The notes beneath the pieces were generated by a model. That model worked only from the letters and a program-made list of their open reading frames with translations. It did no database searches and had not been told where the DNA came from. From Paenibacillus peoriae (GTDB lineage Bacteria > Bacillota > Bacilli > Paenibacillales > Paenibacillaceae), in assembly GCF_022531965.1 (NCBI RefSeq), contig NZ_CP092831.1, positions 4,287,001 to 4,351,000 of the forward strand: a stretch of DNA of 64,000 bases, read 5' to 3'. Made by a program: the position numbers and the translations under genes. Shown here piece by piece: positions 23,357-34,264 of the stretch. Numbering within the stretch: the stretch's first letter is position 1; each line of letters begins with the position of its first letter.

Positions 23357-25990
23357 TTATCCTTGTGAGGCTGCCGCCACCAGTTCATGCGCACGTTGAA
23401 GTGCTTCATCCAGCTTGCTGGCATCCTTACCACCGGCTTGCGCCATGTCAGGTCGTCCGCCACCGCCGCCACCGCATACGGCAGCAATTTCTTTCACGAG
23501 CTTGCCTGCATGAAGTCCGGCCTTGGTATGCTCTGCCGGAACTGCTACGACAAAATTAACTTTATCGTCCATTGCAGCGCCGAGCACCAGCACAGCAGCC
23601 GGAAGTTTCCCTTTCAGTTCATCAGCAATCGCACGCAACGCGTCCATGCTGGAAGCCTGCACGCGCGCAGCCAGCAGCTGCACCCCGCCTGCTTGCACGA
23701 CCTGATCGGTCAGCTGGCCTGCCTCAATAACGCTCAGCTTGCTCTGCAGCGATTCATTTTCACGGCTAAGGTCTTTAATTTGTTGCTGCAATGATTCGAT
23801 ACGCTTTGGTACCTCAGACAGCTTGGATTTTACAAGTCCAGCCGATACCTTCAACAGCTCTAATTGACCTTCCATATATTCAAAACCAAAACGTCCGGTC
23901 ACCGCTTCAATACGACGTACACCTGATCCAATGCCGCTCTCGCTGACAAGCTTGAACAAGCCAATTTGCGAAGTATTGCTGACATGACAGCCACCGCATA
24001 GTTCAATGCTGTAATCGCCTACTTTAACGACCCGCACGATATCTCCATATTTTTCACCGAACAGCGCCATTGCTCCGAGAGCCTTGGCTTCATCAATCGG
24101 TTTCAGTTCAATATTAACGTCCAGTTGGCTCCAGATGGCACGGTTTACACGCAGTTCAATATCCGCCAGTTCTTCTGGTGTAATGCTTCCAAAATGGGAG
24201 AAATCAAAACGCAGACGCCCAGGCTCTACCAAAGAACCCGCCTGATTGACATGGTCACCCAGCACTTCTTTAAGCGCTTTGTGAAGCAAATGCGTAGCCG
24301 TATGGTTTTTCTCAATTTCTCCACGTGAAGCTTGATCAACTTCAGCTTTCACCGTATCGCCAACGTTCAGCTCACCAGCTTCTACAACAACCTGATGCAC
24401 ATGCTGACCTTGTGGCGCCTTAAACAATCCTTCGACCTTCGCGGTTACCGTACCTCCACGCAGCAAGCCTTGGTCACTGACTTGTCCTCCGCTTTCGGCA
24501 TAGAAAGGAGTCACATCCAGCACGACCTGGCAAGACTGCCCTTCACTAACAGTGTCCACCAGTACATCTTCATATACAATCGCCACAATTTTAGACTCAG
24601 TTACGAGGTCATTATATCCAACAAATTCACTTTTAACCGCCAGATCGGACAAAGCTCCGCCCTGAATCTTCATGCTGGCGCTGTCCTGATGTGCATCACG
24701 GGCGCGTTTGCGTTGTTCCTGCATCGCTTCATCAAAGCCTTCACGGTCTACTTTCAAGCCCTGCTCGTCTGCATAATCCTCTGTGAGATCGAATGGGAAC
24801 CCGTACGTATCATACAGTTTGAAGGCATCTGCTCCACTAATGACATTGCGACCTTCTGCCTTCGCCTGAGCACTGATATCGGACAAAATTGCCAATCCAT
24901 CTGTCAGTGTTTCATGGAAGCGTTCCTCTTCCGTTTTGATCACTTTGATGATGAAATCACGCTTGTCCACTACCTCAGGGTAATACACACCCATGACATC
25001 CCCAACGGTTTCCACCAGCTCAAACATAAATGGACGGTTCATGCCCAGCATTTTGCCATAGCGCACAGCCCGGCGCAGCAAACGGCGGATCACGTAACCG
25101 CGTCCTTCATTAGAAGGCAGCACACCGTCACCAATTGCAAAAGCTACGGTACGAACATGGTCAGCAATAACCTTAAGAGCCACATCACTGTCCACATTTT
25201 CGTTATATTTCACTCCTGCCATCGCCGCTGTTTTTTGAATTAGTGGCTGGAAGATATCCGTATCAAAGTTGGAATCCACATTTTGCAGAATGGATGCAAA
25301 ACGCTCCAATCCAGCCCCTGTATCAATATTTTTGTTTGGAAGCGGCGTATAGCTACCGTCTTTGTTATGGTTGAATTGTGAGAAAACGAGGTTCCACACT
25401 TCCAGATAACGCTCATTTTCTCCCCCCGGATACATTTCAGGGTCCGTCATGTCGCTACCGTAGGCTTCGCCACGATCATAAAAGATTTCCGTACAAGGTC
25501 CGCAAGGACCTTCACCGATATCCCAAAAGTTATCTTCCAGTTTGATGATACGTTCGGCAGGAAGTCCAACTTTTTCGTTCCACAGCTTGTACGCTTCCTC
25601 ATCCTCAGGATACACAGTTACAGCCAGACGTTCCGGATCAAAACCAATCCATTTTGGATCCGTCAGAAACTCCCATGCCCATGTAATGACTTCTTCCTTA
25701 AAATAGTCGCCAATAGAAAAGTTGCCGAGCATTTCGAAAAAGGTGTGATGGCGGCGCGTTTTACCGACATTCTCAATATCGTTCGTCCGAATACATTTTT
25801 GCGAATTGGCGATACGTGGATTTTCTGGCTTCACACGTCCGTCAAAATAAGGCTTAAGCGGTGCCATACCCGCATTAATCCACAGCAGGGAAGGATCTTT
25901 ATGTGGAACAAGCGGCGCGCTTGGTTCAATCACATGTCCCTTGCTTTCAAAAAACTCCAGCCATTTGGAGCGGATTTCACTAGCTTTCAT
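23357..25990 (-). CDS. alaS: alanyl-tRNA synthetase
   Basis: It charges tRNA(Ala). The 877-residue product has the full bacterial architecture: a class II catalytic domain (start [34 protein letters not shown]), a tRNA-recognition region, the editing domain with [11 protein letters not shown] and the zinc site CGGCH, and the C-terminal DHHA1 part with the glycine run [22 protein letters not shown] precedes the ATG at 25990. It is controlled by a T-box leader. Confidence 0.98.
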   Translation of the reverse strand: MKASEIRSKWLEFFESKGHVIEPSAPLVPHKDPSLLWINAGMAPLKPYFDGRVKPENPRIANSQKCIRTNDIENVGKTRRHHTFFEMLGNFSIGDYFKEEVITWAWEFLTDPKWIGFDPERLAVTVYPEDEEAYKLWNEKVGLPAERIIKLEDNFWDIGEGPCGPCTEIFYDRGEAYGSDMTDPEMYPGGENERYLEVWNLVFSQFNHNKDGSYTPLPNKNIDTGAGLERFASILQNVDSNFDTDIFQPLIQKTAAMAGVKYNENVDSDVALKVIADHVRTVAFAIGDGVLPSNEGRGYVIRRLLRRAVRYGKMLGMNRPFMFELVETVGDVMGVYYPEVVDKRDFIIKVIKTEEERFHETLTDGLAILSDISAQAKAEGRNVISGADAFKLYDTYGFPFDLTEDYADEQGLKVDREGFDEAMQEQRKRARDAHQDSASMKIQGGALSDLAVKSEFVGYNDLVTESKIVAIVYEDVLVDTVSEGQSCQVVLDVTPFYAESGGQVSDQGLLRGGTVTAKVEGLFKAPQGQHVHQVVVEAGELNVGDTVKAEVDQASRGEIEKNHTATHLLHKALKEVLGDHVNQAGSLVEPGRLRFDFSHFGSITPEELADIELRVNRAIWSQLDVNIELKPIDEAKALGAMALFGEKYGDIVRVVKVGDYSIELCGGCHVSNTSQIGLFKLVSESGIGSGVRRIEAVTGRFGFEYMEGQLELLKVSAGLVKSKLSEVPKRIESLQQQIKDLSRENESLQSKLSVIEAGQLTDQVVQAGGVQLLAARVQASSMDALRAIADELKGKLPAAVLVLGAAMDDKVNFVVAVPAEHTKAGLHAGKLVKEIAAVCGGGGGGRPDMAQAGGKDASKLDEALQRAHELVAAASQG

Positions 25991-26049
25991 ATAAGTAGCC
26001 TCCTAATTATGGTGTCACTGGTTCCTGGCACAGGCCATAAAAAAACAGA

Positions 26050-26267
26050 AAAACGCCCCTGAACGGATCAGGGACGATTGTATCGCGGTACCACCCTGGT
26101 TAACGCCGTCCCCTCTGTACGAAATGCCCATGCGCAAGCTGCACACCAACATTTGCTTAACGGACGATCGATCGCCTTGTTTTCACTGGTAACGGGAGCA
26201 TCCCGGCGGGTTCAGCCCGCACTTCGAAATGAGCTTTCCCTACTGGATAAACACATTTAAACATACT
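26050..26267 (-). promoter_or_regulatory. T-box leader of alaS
   Basis: The minus strand reads AGGGTGGTACCGCG at 26097-26084, the T-box sequence itself, which pairs with the uncharged acceptor end of tRNA. It is followed by the terminator stem CGTCCCTGA / TCAGGGGCG (26053-26076) and T5CTGT7. Upstream is a Stem I region with two short hairpins. A GCT triplet at 26199-26197 (GATGCTCCC) could be the alanine specifier, but I have not folded it. Low charged tRNA(Ala) should allow readthrough into alaS. Confidence 0.93.
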
Positions 26268-26273
26268 CAATTC

Positions 26274-26302
26274 AGTATATCCGTGTCATTTAGCCGTGTC
26301 AA
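26274..26302 (-). promoter_or_regulatory. sigma-A promoter of alaS
   Basis: A consensus -35 TTGACA and a -10 TATACT with exactly 17 bases between lie just upstream of the T-box leader. Confidence 0.85.
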
Positions 26303-26341
26303 CGCGATATCAGACAAGATACATACGGTGTAAGGACAAAA

Positions 26342-27409
26342 TCAGATCGTTTTCCGCTTCACGTAATAAGCAAAAAAATGTTGAAGTCCTACCTTTAATA
26401 CCGCCATCACGGGAACCGCTAAAATCAAGCCGGTAATTCCCGCAATTTCACCACCCACTAGCAGAGCGAAAATAATGGCTATCGGATGCAGATGCAGCGT
26501 TCGTCCTACCACCTGGGGAGAAATGACATTGCTTTCCAACACTTGAATACAAGTGTTAACGACCACGACCAAAAGCACCATTTTGAAGGAGATTGTAGAA
26601 GCCATGATTACTGCCGGAGCGGCTCCCAAAAAGGGGCCCAAATATGGAACGATGTTAAAAACCGCAACCACTCCTGCCAGCAACAGCGCATAAGGCATGC
26701 CAATCAGCATATATCCGAGATAAGCCAGCACGCCAATAATGACGCATACCAGTAATTGTCCCCTGACATAGTTGCCAAGCGCCTGATCAATTTCCTTAAG
26801 TACCGTTACAATCGCCTTACGACGAGAACGCGGGAGGTAAGACACAATCGTCCGCTCGAACACATCAAAATCTTTCAAAATATAAAAAATGAGGAACGGT
26901 ACAATGAATACATTGAACAGCATGTTGATCATCCCGCCGATGTTATCCATAAAGGTAGAAATTCCGGTTGCCATCCGATTCTCTAGTTGGAAAAACCATT
27001 GATTCATACCCGTTCGCACCCCTTGGGGCAAAATGCCGCTATCCATATTCGTCATTAATCCCTGTGCATGCATGGTCAGCTCAGGCAGATGCTCATTCAG
27101 CTCATCCAGTTGTTCAATAAACATCGGAATCAGGTTCATCAGAATCACAACGAGACTGGCCAAAAATACAGCATAGATGAGCAGCACAGCTACGCTTCGA
27201 GGCACCTTGCGACCGCCCAGCATATTGACAACAGGATTAAGTACATAGGAGATGATCATCGCTACCGCAAACGGAGCAATGATTGTTTTCAGAAATTCAT
27301 ACAAATGAAAAAACAAAGGTCGCAGCAGCCAGATAAAATATAGAATGACAAGTCCCAGCAGCGTCCATATTCCGTACCGGAACAGTCTACTTTTCGTTAA
27401 TTGCTCCAT
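26342..27409 (-). CDS. AI-2E-family transporter (YrrI-like)
   Basis: It is an integral membrane protein of 355 residues with the PerM/AI-2E topology: FRYGIWTLLGLVILYFIWLL as first helix, a short soluble segment near residues 95-140, then five or more helices with VFNIVPYLGPFLGAAPAVIMA, a strongly conserved family stretch. It sits upstream of alaS as yrrI does in B. subtilis. Substrate unknown. It is a distant paralog of the gene at 12967-14121. Confidence 0.87.
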   Translation of the reverse strand: MEQLTKSRLFRYGIWTLLGLVILYFIWLLRPLFFHLYEFLKTIIAPFAVAMIISYVLNPVVNMLGGRKVPRSVAVLLIYAVFLASLVVILMNLIPMFIEQLDELNEHLPELTMHAQGLMTNMDSGILPQGVRTGMNQWFFQLENRMATGISTFMDNIGGMINMLFNVFIVPFLIFYILKDFDVFERTIVSYLPRSRRKAIVTVLKEIDQALGNYVRGQLLVCVIIGVLAYLGYMLIGMPYALLLAGVVAVFNIVPYLGPFLGAAPAVIMASTISFKMVLLVVVVNTCIQVLESNVISPQVVGRTLHLHPIAIIFALLVGGEIAGITGLILAVPVMAVLKVGLQHFFAYYVKRKTI

Positions 27410-27538
27410 TTCGTGCCCCCTTACCGGACTAGCCTTCTTTAAGTATATGCCTGTACCTCTACTTTAATCCTTCCCGCGAGTCTGGAATGCTCCATCGATT
27501 ACCATTGTAAAAAAATGATGAAAACGGATGAAAATAAT

Positions 27539-27565
27539 TAACAAAGTCATTCCATCTGACGATAT
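27539..27565 (+). promoter_or_regulatory. possible sigma-D (motility) promoter
   Basis: TAAC, 15 bases, then GACGATAT. This compares with the sigma-D consensus TAAA-N15-GCCGATAT, with one mismatch in each box. It lies 55 bases before a chemoreceptor gene, the expected class of target. Confidence 0.45.
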
Positions 27566-27620
27566 AAGTACAAAGCACTATTTTAGGATTTCATATTTCT
27601 GAAACATCGGGGGTCATTAC

Positions 27621-29594
27621 ATGAACTTAAAAATCAAGCTTATTCTCCTTTTCACTTGCATTGTTATCGTTGCAGCCGGGCCTTTATCCGTTATTAGCAT
27701 GACAAGTATCAAAAATCAGGCTAACCGTGACATACAAGAGCTTATGACTAGTAAAGCCACCGAAACCGTCAATCAGCTCGACGGATGGACCAGCGGCAAT
27801 GCCAAAATTATCGAGACACTGGCTGCAGGTCTGGAATCGAGTGATATTTCATCAGATGCCAAAACCGTATCTCTGAAAGCAGCTTTTGAAAACTATAAAG
27901 ATCAAAATATTTCCAACATCTACGCAGGCTTTGAAGATGGATCCTACTGGGATGGATCTGGCTGGTTTGAAGCTGGTTATGATCCTCGCGCTCGTCCGTG
28001 GTACAAGGATGCCAAAACCAAGGGAGAAATGTATTATTCCTCACCTTACACCGATGCAGGCAGCAATGACTTCACCATTTCTATTGCTAAACCTCTCAAA
28101 GATTCCAACGGCTCTATCACCGGGGTAGTCAGCGAGGATATTATGTTAAATGATATGACAAAAATCATTAAAGACATAAACCTGAACGGATTAGGCTACG
28201 CATTTCTGATTGACCAGAATGGAGTTGTGGTCGCACACCCAGACAGCAAGCTGGCCGGTAAAAACCTTAAGGATACGCCCGAGTTGGGTTCATCAACTGC
28301 GGCCCTGCTGAGCACAGCTTCGGGAAAAACAGACTATACCTATAATGGCAGTGACCGTCAGCTTTATTTTAAAAAGATGCCTAGCACTGGCTGGATTGTA
28401 GGATTGTCCATTTCAAAAGATATTGCTTTTCAGGAGTATTACTCCACTCGTAATCAGTTGATTATTACCGTTGCTATCATCTTGGTCGTTGCTATGCTGC
28501 TGGCAATCTGGGCGGCAAACAACTTTATCAAGCCAATTCGGAAGCTTCAAGTGAACGTCAAACGTATAGCTGAAGGCGATATGACAGCTCGTGTGGACAT
28601 TAAGGGTAAAGATGAAATTGCCAGCCTGGGTACAGATTTTAATATCATGTCTGATAATCTATCTCACCTGTTGCGCAAGGTATCAGATACTGCAGGCGAT
28701 GTCAGCTCAGCTTCCCATGATATGCATCAGCACGCTAAGGATACTGGAACCATCGCGTCACAAATCTCCAGCGCAGTTCAGGAACTTGCCCAAGGAGCGA
28801 GCGACCAAGCTGAGGCTGTATATTCCGGCTCTGAGAAGCTGACTCACATGACAGGCTCCATCGACCAGATTGGCGAAAGTGTCAAACGGACCCAAACTGC
28901 CGTATTCGAAACAGATTCTGCCGTGCTTGCAGGGTATGAAACAGCTGAACGTCAAGCGAAACTGGCCGCCGAGTCCAGACAAACGACGACTGCGGCAGGG
29001 GAAGCCGTAGATTCACTCACGCTAAAAACTCAGGATATTGAGCGGCTGGCCGGAGCCATCCATGATATCGCCGCACAAACAAACCTACTGGCCCTCAATG
29101 CATCTATCGAAGCAGCACGGGCCGGGGAACACGGACGAGGTTTTGCCGTCGTCGCGGGAGAAGTGAGAAAGCTGGCTGAGCAAGCGGGCAGTTCCAGTGA
29201 CAGTATCATGAGTAAGCTGGAAGAAATTAAGATTGCAGGAGTACAAAGCGCGGAGGAAATGAAGAGGGCTCTTGCTGTAACTGTAGAACAGGAGCACGCT
29301 GCCATTGCAACGAGACAGGCGTTTGAGTCCATTCGTGGCGCTTCTCAGCATATGCTTGCCCAAATTGAGGACGTTACAGCCGCCGCAGATGATCTCCGTG
29401 TGAATGCCGGGCATATTTCCGACGTCATTTCCAGCGTTGTCGCTGTTTCTGAGCAAAGTGCAGCATCTACAGAGGAAGTGGCCTCCTCTGTGCAAGAACA
29501 AGGTCATGCCATGAATAATATTGCTGACCTTTCTGCCAAACTCGATTCTCATGCAGATCTTCTATTGGAAGAGGTCAAACGCTTTAAATTGTAG
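27621..29594 (+). CDS. methyl-accepting chemotaxis protein with dCache sensor
   Basis: It is a transmembrane chemoreceptor of 657 residues. TM1 is at about residues 7-28, the extracellular double-Cache sensor at about 35-280, TM2 at about 282-300 ([20 protein letters not shown]), then HAMP and the signalling domain with [17 protein letters not shown] and [18 protein letters not shown]. The sensor contains [12 protein letters not shown] followed by YSSPYTDA, the arrangement seen in amino-acid-binding dCache_1 domains. An amino-acid ligand is therefore plausible. GGGGG precedes the ATG by about nine bases. Confidence 0.93.
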   Translation: MNLKIKLILLFTCIVIVAAGPLSVISMTSIKNQANRDIQELMTSKATETVNQLDGWTSGNAKIIETLAAGLESSDISSDAKTVSLKAAFENYKDQNISNIYAGFEDGSYWDGSGWFEAGYDPRARPWYKDAKTKGEMYYSSPYTDAGSNDFTISIAKPLKDSNGSITGVVSEDIMLNDMTKIIKDINLNGLGYAFLIDQNGVVVAHPDSKLAGKNLKDTPELGSSTAALLSTASGKTDYTYNGSDRQLYFKKMPSTGWIVGLSISKDIAFQEYYSTRNQLIITVAIILVVAMLLAIWAANNFIKPIRKLQVNVKRIAEGDMTARVDIKGKDEIASLGTDFNIMSDNLSHLLRKVSDTAGDVSSASHDMHQHAKDTGTIASQISSAVQELAQGASDQAEAVYSGSEKLTHMTGSIDQIGESVKRTQTAVFETDSAVLAGYETAERQAKLAAESRQTTTAAGEAVDSLTLKTQDIERLAGAIHDIAAQTNLLALNASIEAARAGEHGRGFAVVAGEVRKLAEQAGSSSDSIMSKLEEIKIAGVQSAEEMKRALAVTVEQEHAAIATRQAFESIRGASQHMLAQIEDVTAAADDLRVNAGHISDVISSVVAVSEQSAASTEEVASSVQEQGHAMNNIADLSAKLDSHADLLLEEVKRFKL

Positions 29595-29625
29595 AACTTA
29601 CAATCTTCACAATAACGGTATACAA

Positions 29626-29669
29626 AAGAGGGTGCCCTCAGCCATTATGGCCGTACGGGGCACCCTCTT
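29626..29669 (+). terminator. intrinsic terminator of the chemoreceptor gene
   Basis: A 12-bp stem AAGAGGGTGCCC / GGGCACCCTCTT has a small inner GCC-ATTAT-GGC hairpin in its loop, followed by CGTTGTTTTTT. Confidence 0.88.
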
Positions 29670-29759
29670 CGTTGTTTTTTATCAAGCGTTATACAACCTA
29701 CTAAGCCGTATGTAGATCACACCTCTTAGTAAGCAGCCTGTCCACTTTTGGTGTCCAGC

Positions 29760-29990
29760 TTAGGAAGAAGCGTGAATTTGCGGCAAGTCCTGTTGTGCCA
29801 TCTCATCTCCAAAGAATAGGTCGTCCAGCGAACTGAGCGTTCCATCCTCTTCCACTTGGTAGACAGACATTTTTTCACCATTCACCTGAAGTTCGATAAA
29901 GCATCCCCAGCAATAAAATTGATGGGAGCCAATTTTTCCGATATCTTTGGAATTACAATTCGGACATCTCAATAAACTCACCCTATCCAT
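29760..29990 (-). CDS. small zinc-ribbon protein
   Basis: It is a 76-residue protein of unknown function. CPNC at residues 9-12 and CWGC at about residues 27-30 could bind zinc as a ribbon. The second half is acidic and probably flexible. The ATG overlaps the last codons and stop of the PRC-barrel gene by eight bases (ATGGATAG) and has no clear ribosome binding site of its own. Translation is therefore probably coupled to that gene. Confidence 0.7.
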   Translation of the reverse strand: MDRVSLLRCPNCNSKDIGKIGSHQFYCWGCFIELQVNGEKMSVYQVEEDGTLSSLDDLFFGDEMAQQDLPQIHASS

Positions 29991-30504
29991 TAACAGAATA
30001 TATGGCTTTTTCCAGACGCTGCTCGCTTAATGGGGGAACCATAACAGCATTTTCCCCGATGGACATCTCTTCGGTGCAGGGCAGCCATTTCCGCCCCTCT
30101 ATAATATCCGATACAAAACCATCGCTGATTTCCAAGCCTATTATGTTATTGCCCATTTCCTGGTCAAAATAAACATCCGAGATGTGCCCGAGCATAAGCC
30201 CTTCCTCTGTTAGCACGGATAGATCCTTCAGTTTACAAGGCCCAAGCAAGTACGTATGTTGTATATCATGGGCCTCCATTTTACGCACAGCCTGCTGATT
30301 GCGAATCATGATCGCATCCTCACCGTAAGCAACGATGTCATCCCAAGCAACCATTTTCACGTGAGAAGAAAAAAGTCCCTTTCCTTCCAACTCGATCCCT
30401 GAGATTCGCCAATCCGCTGTCACCATAAAGTCATGTATTTTACCAATCTGCTTCCCGTCCTCCACATCGAAAACGGCAAGTCCGATCATATCTTGAAGCT
30501 TCAT
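29983..30504 (-). CDS. PRC-barrel domain protein (YrrD-like)
   Basis: It is a 173-residue protein with two PRC-barrel units. The first is at about residues 3-75 (IGLAVFDVEDGKQIGKIHDF...). The second is at about residues 88-155 (LKDLSVLTEEGLMLGHISDVYF). It resembles YrrD of B. subtilis. PRC-barrels are small beta-barrels that bind RNA or partner proteins, as in RimM; the role of YrrD is unknown. It is followed by an overlapping zinc-ribbon gene. Confidence 0.8.
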   Translation of the reverse strand: MKLQDMIGLAVFDVEDGKQIGKIHDFMVTADWRISGIELEGKGLFSSHVKMVAWDDIVAYGEDAIMIRNQQAVRKMEAHDIQHTYLLGPCKLKDLSVLTEEGLMLGHISDVYFDQEMGNNIIGLEISDGFVSDIIEGRKWLPCTEEMSIGENAVMVPPLSEQRLEKAIYSVNG

Positions 30505-30640
30505 ATATAGGGTACCTCCTCATTCTGCAATCTGAACGAAGGTGCGGTCCTTTTCCTACATGCCTGTCAGACCTTGCTTCCGTTCATGCAATGAAATGGA
30601 AAAACCGCCCCTCCCTTCTTATTAAAATGCGGAGAAATCC

Positions 30641-31792
30641 CTAGTACCTAGTACGCAGCCGCTTCCATATGGTTTCAATTTTCTTGGCCGTGTATTCCAT
30701 TTCTTCCGTAGTATTACCCAAACCGAAGCTAAACCGAATCGCTGAATGTAAAACATCTTCAGGAAGATCCATCGCCTGCAATACATGCGATAGCTCTAAA
30801 GATCCGGAAGTGCAGGCTGATCCGCTTGCTGCTGCGATTCCTTCCATATCAAGGTTCATCAGCATGGTCTCTGTACCAATGGCCGGAAAGCTAACATTGA
30901 GAACATTAGGTAAAGAATGATCAGGGTCACCGTTAATCACAAAATTTTGGCTACCCAGAGTGTCTTCCAACCCTTTAAGCAACGTCTGGCGAAGAACCGT
31001 ATCGTGCGCCCCACGCTCCTCAATGGAAGCATTAGCAAGAGTTGCGGCTTTAGCCAGCCCCGTAATACCGGCGATATTTTCTGTTCCGGCACGGCGTTTC
31101 TTTTCCTGAAGTCCCCCATGCATTAGCGGCTGAAGGCGTGTACCTTGGCGGATATACAATGCCCCAACCCCTTGCGGTCCGTTAATCTTATGACCAGACA
31201 CACTCAGTAAGTCAATCGGGAGGTTCCGGCAGTCGATAGATATATGACCGAAAGCTTGAACCGCATCTACATGGAATACAACTCCATGTTCTCTCGCAAT
31301 CTGCCCTACTTCTGAGATCGGCTGAATGACGCCCACCTCATTGTTGGCATACATCATGCTGATCAAAAAAGTATCTGGTCGAATGGCAGCCTCGATATCC
31401 GCAGGGTTCACGCGTCCAAACCCGTTGACCGGGACATAAGTTACCTCATACCCCGCTTTTTCCAGCTCATCACAAGCATGAAGCACTGCATGATGTTCAA
31501 CCGCAGTTGTAATCATATGCCCTGAAGTACGGCCGTCTGCCGTAGCCGTCCCAAACAGGGCCAGATTATCACTTTCTGTTCCTCCGCTCGTAAAAATAAT
31601 TTCTTCAGGCTTGCAGCCCAAAGAGGCCGCAACGGCATCCCGAGCAGCGCTGACGGTGCGCTTGGCATCGCGGCCAAAGGCATGAACGCTCGAAGCGTTG
31701 CCGAATTGGCCAGTCATGATGTCCATCATAGTCTGCGCAACCTCAGGATGCATAGGAGTCGATGCGGCATGATCCAGATAAATTCTGTTCAT
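30641..31792 (-). CDS. cysteine desulfurase (YrvO/IscS family)
   Basis: It is a PLP enzyme that takes sulfur from cysteine and hands it on, here most likely to MnmA for tRNA 2-thiolation. The 383-residue product begins MNRIYLDHAASTPMHPEVAQ. The PLP lysine is in LSVSGHKINGPQGVG, and the catalytic cysteine loop is SGSACTSGSLELSHVL. The frame opens 15 codons earlier, but GAGGTGG stands six bases before the ATG at 31792. It is 10 bases downstream of cymR, as an operon. In B. subtilis mnmA follows directly; here mnmA is divergent. Confidence 0.92.
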   Translation of the reverse strand: MNRIYLDHAASTPMHPEVAQTMMDIMTGQFGNASSVHAFGRDAKRTVSAARDAVAASLGCKPEEIIFTSGGTESDNLALFGTATADGRTSGHMITTAVEHHAVLHACDELEKAGYEVTYVPVNGFGRVNPADIEAAIRPDTFLISMMYANNEVGVIQPISEVGQIAREHGVVFHVDAVQAFGHISIDCRNLPIDLLSVSGHKINGPQGVGALYIRQGTRLQPLMHGGLQEKKRRAGTENIAGITGLAKAATLANASIEERGAHDTVLRQTLLKGLEDTLGSQNFVINGDPDHSLPNVLNVSFPAIGTETMLMNLDMEGIAAASGSACTSGSLELSHVLQAMDLPEDVLHSAIRFSFGLGNTTEEMEYTAKKIETIWKRLRTRY

Positions 31793-31802
31793 GTTATCCA
31801 CC

Positions 31803-32222
31803 TCAAATGTAGAACATGTAATTATCCAATTCATCATGTTCTTGGTATGTGATCAAGTCCTTAAGTGTAGTAGAATCCAACACTTCAGCGATGCTGTCAC
31901 GAATTCGCAGCCACAGCTGACGTTTTGCCGGATCGTCTTCTTCCGTGAAATCGACCGGAGAAATCGGACCTTCCAGTACACGAATGATGTCTCCCGCTGT
32001 TACTCCTGCCGGTTCATTCGCCAAAATATAACCGCCGTAAGCACCACGGATACTTTTTACCAAACCTGCATTACGCAAAGGCGCAATGAGCTGTTCCAGA
32101 TAATGCTCTGACAGCTGATTTTTTTCGGCAATACTTTTCAAAGAAGTTGGACCTTCGCCAAACCTGGCTGCAAGTTCCATCATAATGGTCAGGCCGTAAC
32201 GGCCTTTCGTTGATATTTTCAA
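31803..32222 (-). CDS. cymR: Rrf2-family regulator of cysteine metabolism
   Basis: It is a 139-residue DNA-binding repressor. It starts LKISTKGRYGLTIMMELA, continues with SLKSIAEKNQLSEHYLEQLI in the winged helix and ends in a short dimer helix. It matches CymR of B. subtilis very closely, including KSIRGAYGGY. The three cysteines of Fe-S members of Rrf2 (IscR) are absent, as in CymR, which works with CysK and senses O-acetylserine. The start is the TTG at 32222, five bases after GAGGTGG; the frame continues upstream but is not needed. Confidence 0.9.
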   Translation of the reverse strand: MKISTKGRYGLTIMMELAARFGEGPTSLKSIAEKNQLSEHYLEQLIAPLRNAGLVKSIRGAYGGYILANEPAGVTAGDIIRVLEGPISPVDFTEEDDPAKRQLWLRIRDSIAEVLDSTTLKDLITYQEHDELDNYMFYI

Positions 32223-32440
32223 TTGTGCCACCTCACTTATAGTAACAATTCCGTTAAACACGCGGAATAACTGGTGCTGTAAACCTCTCTATTCCGATCC
32301 TAACCCTCAGCTTATGTTAACATATTAGGGCAGGTAAAGGGAAACATTACGGTAACAATCTTAAAAAAAGTTGCTTTCGGGCGATTTGGAACAGCTTTAG
32401 CCCGTTTTATGTAGCTTTCTTCCATCGTTCGCCGTGTCGT

Positions 32441-32469
32441 TTGATCGTCCAAACATCGTATCTTATTAT
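32441..32469 (+). promoter_or_regulatory. possible sigma-A promoter of mnmA
   Basis: TTGATC, 17 bases, TATTAT. A second candidate, the extended -10 TGCTACAAT, ends at 32484. Either would give a short leader for mnmA. Confidence 0.4.
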
Positions 32470-32508
32470 CGTTTATGCTACAATAGGTGGGTTCTACAAC
32501 TATATTGA

Positions 32509-33648
<1,140 letters not shown>

Positions 33649-33684
33649 ATGAAACCCATTTTGCATTGATATAGCAGGAATTAA

Positions 33685-33720
33685 AAAAGTCGTCTCTCCA
33701 GATTTGGAAGGGGCGACTTT
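33685..33720 (+). terminator. intrinsic terminator of mnmA
   Basis: A stem AAAGTCGTCTCTCC / GGAAGGGGCGACTTT with G-U pairs is followed by T8. Confidence 0.85.
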
Positions 33721-33738
33721 TTTTTATGAAAGTTTATT

Positions 33739-34165
33739 TTAGTTCATGGCTTGTAAAGAATTCATAATCTGCTCTTTATGATGTCTGTCATGCTGGACAA
33801 ACATTTCTTGCAAAAAATTTCCCATGGTGTATGAGCTATTAGGAAATTGACGGATAAACATTGATTCTGAAACCATCTTGAGCTTCACAATCATTCGCCT
33901 ACGCTCTGCAATAGCTTCATTTAACAAATCATGTGGTTTCATATTTCTGCCGAATGCAACGGACGAATCGTTAAACGCTTGTACATTAGGATGTTCTTGG
34001 AGCGTAATTTGTTCCTCATTGATAATCTGTATGAGTGTCTTAGTGAAGCTTTTGTCCCACCCCATAATATGACTGATCATATCTTGTATTGACCATGTAC
34101 CCACTATGGGTTTACGAAGTAGCTCATTTTTCTAAATCTTCAGAAATCTCAGCTATCGTCGCCAA
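33739..34165 (-). pseudogene. DinB-family protein gene, frameshifted near its start
   Basis: The open frame from 34104 codes for the C-terminal 121 residues of a DinB-like four-helix-bundle protein: GTWSIQDMISHIMGWDKSF at the start, and QHDRHHKEQI with clustered histidines near the end. Upstream, a perfect AAAGGAGG and a TTG start at 34165 open a different frame that stops after 13 codons at TGA (34126-34124). Removing one A from the run of five at 34131-34127 would join the two as DLENELLRKPIVGTWS. The gene is thus probably broken by a one-base insertion, or there is a sequencing error. Even joined (about 142 residues), it would lack part of the first helix of longer family members. Confidence 0.7.
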
Positions 34166-34194
34166 TTGAATTCCTCCTTTAAGGTAAGTAACTT

Positions 34195-34223
34195 TTGATA
34201 ACATCCTCATTTGGGTATATGAT
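34195..34223 (+). promoter_or_regulatory. sigma-A promoter of the PPK2 gene
   Basis: TTGATA, exactly 17 bases, TATGAT, about 42 bases upstream of the ATG. Confidence 0.7.
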
Positions 34224-34264
34224 GTAAACAAGATCATACTTCAATTGAAAAGGAGCGTGCCTTT

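Noticed and set aside
24332..25243. 303-codon open frame on the plus strand opposite alaS
   Set aside because: It mirrors alaS codons; no recognisable domain and no upstream signals.
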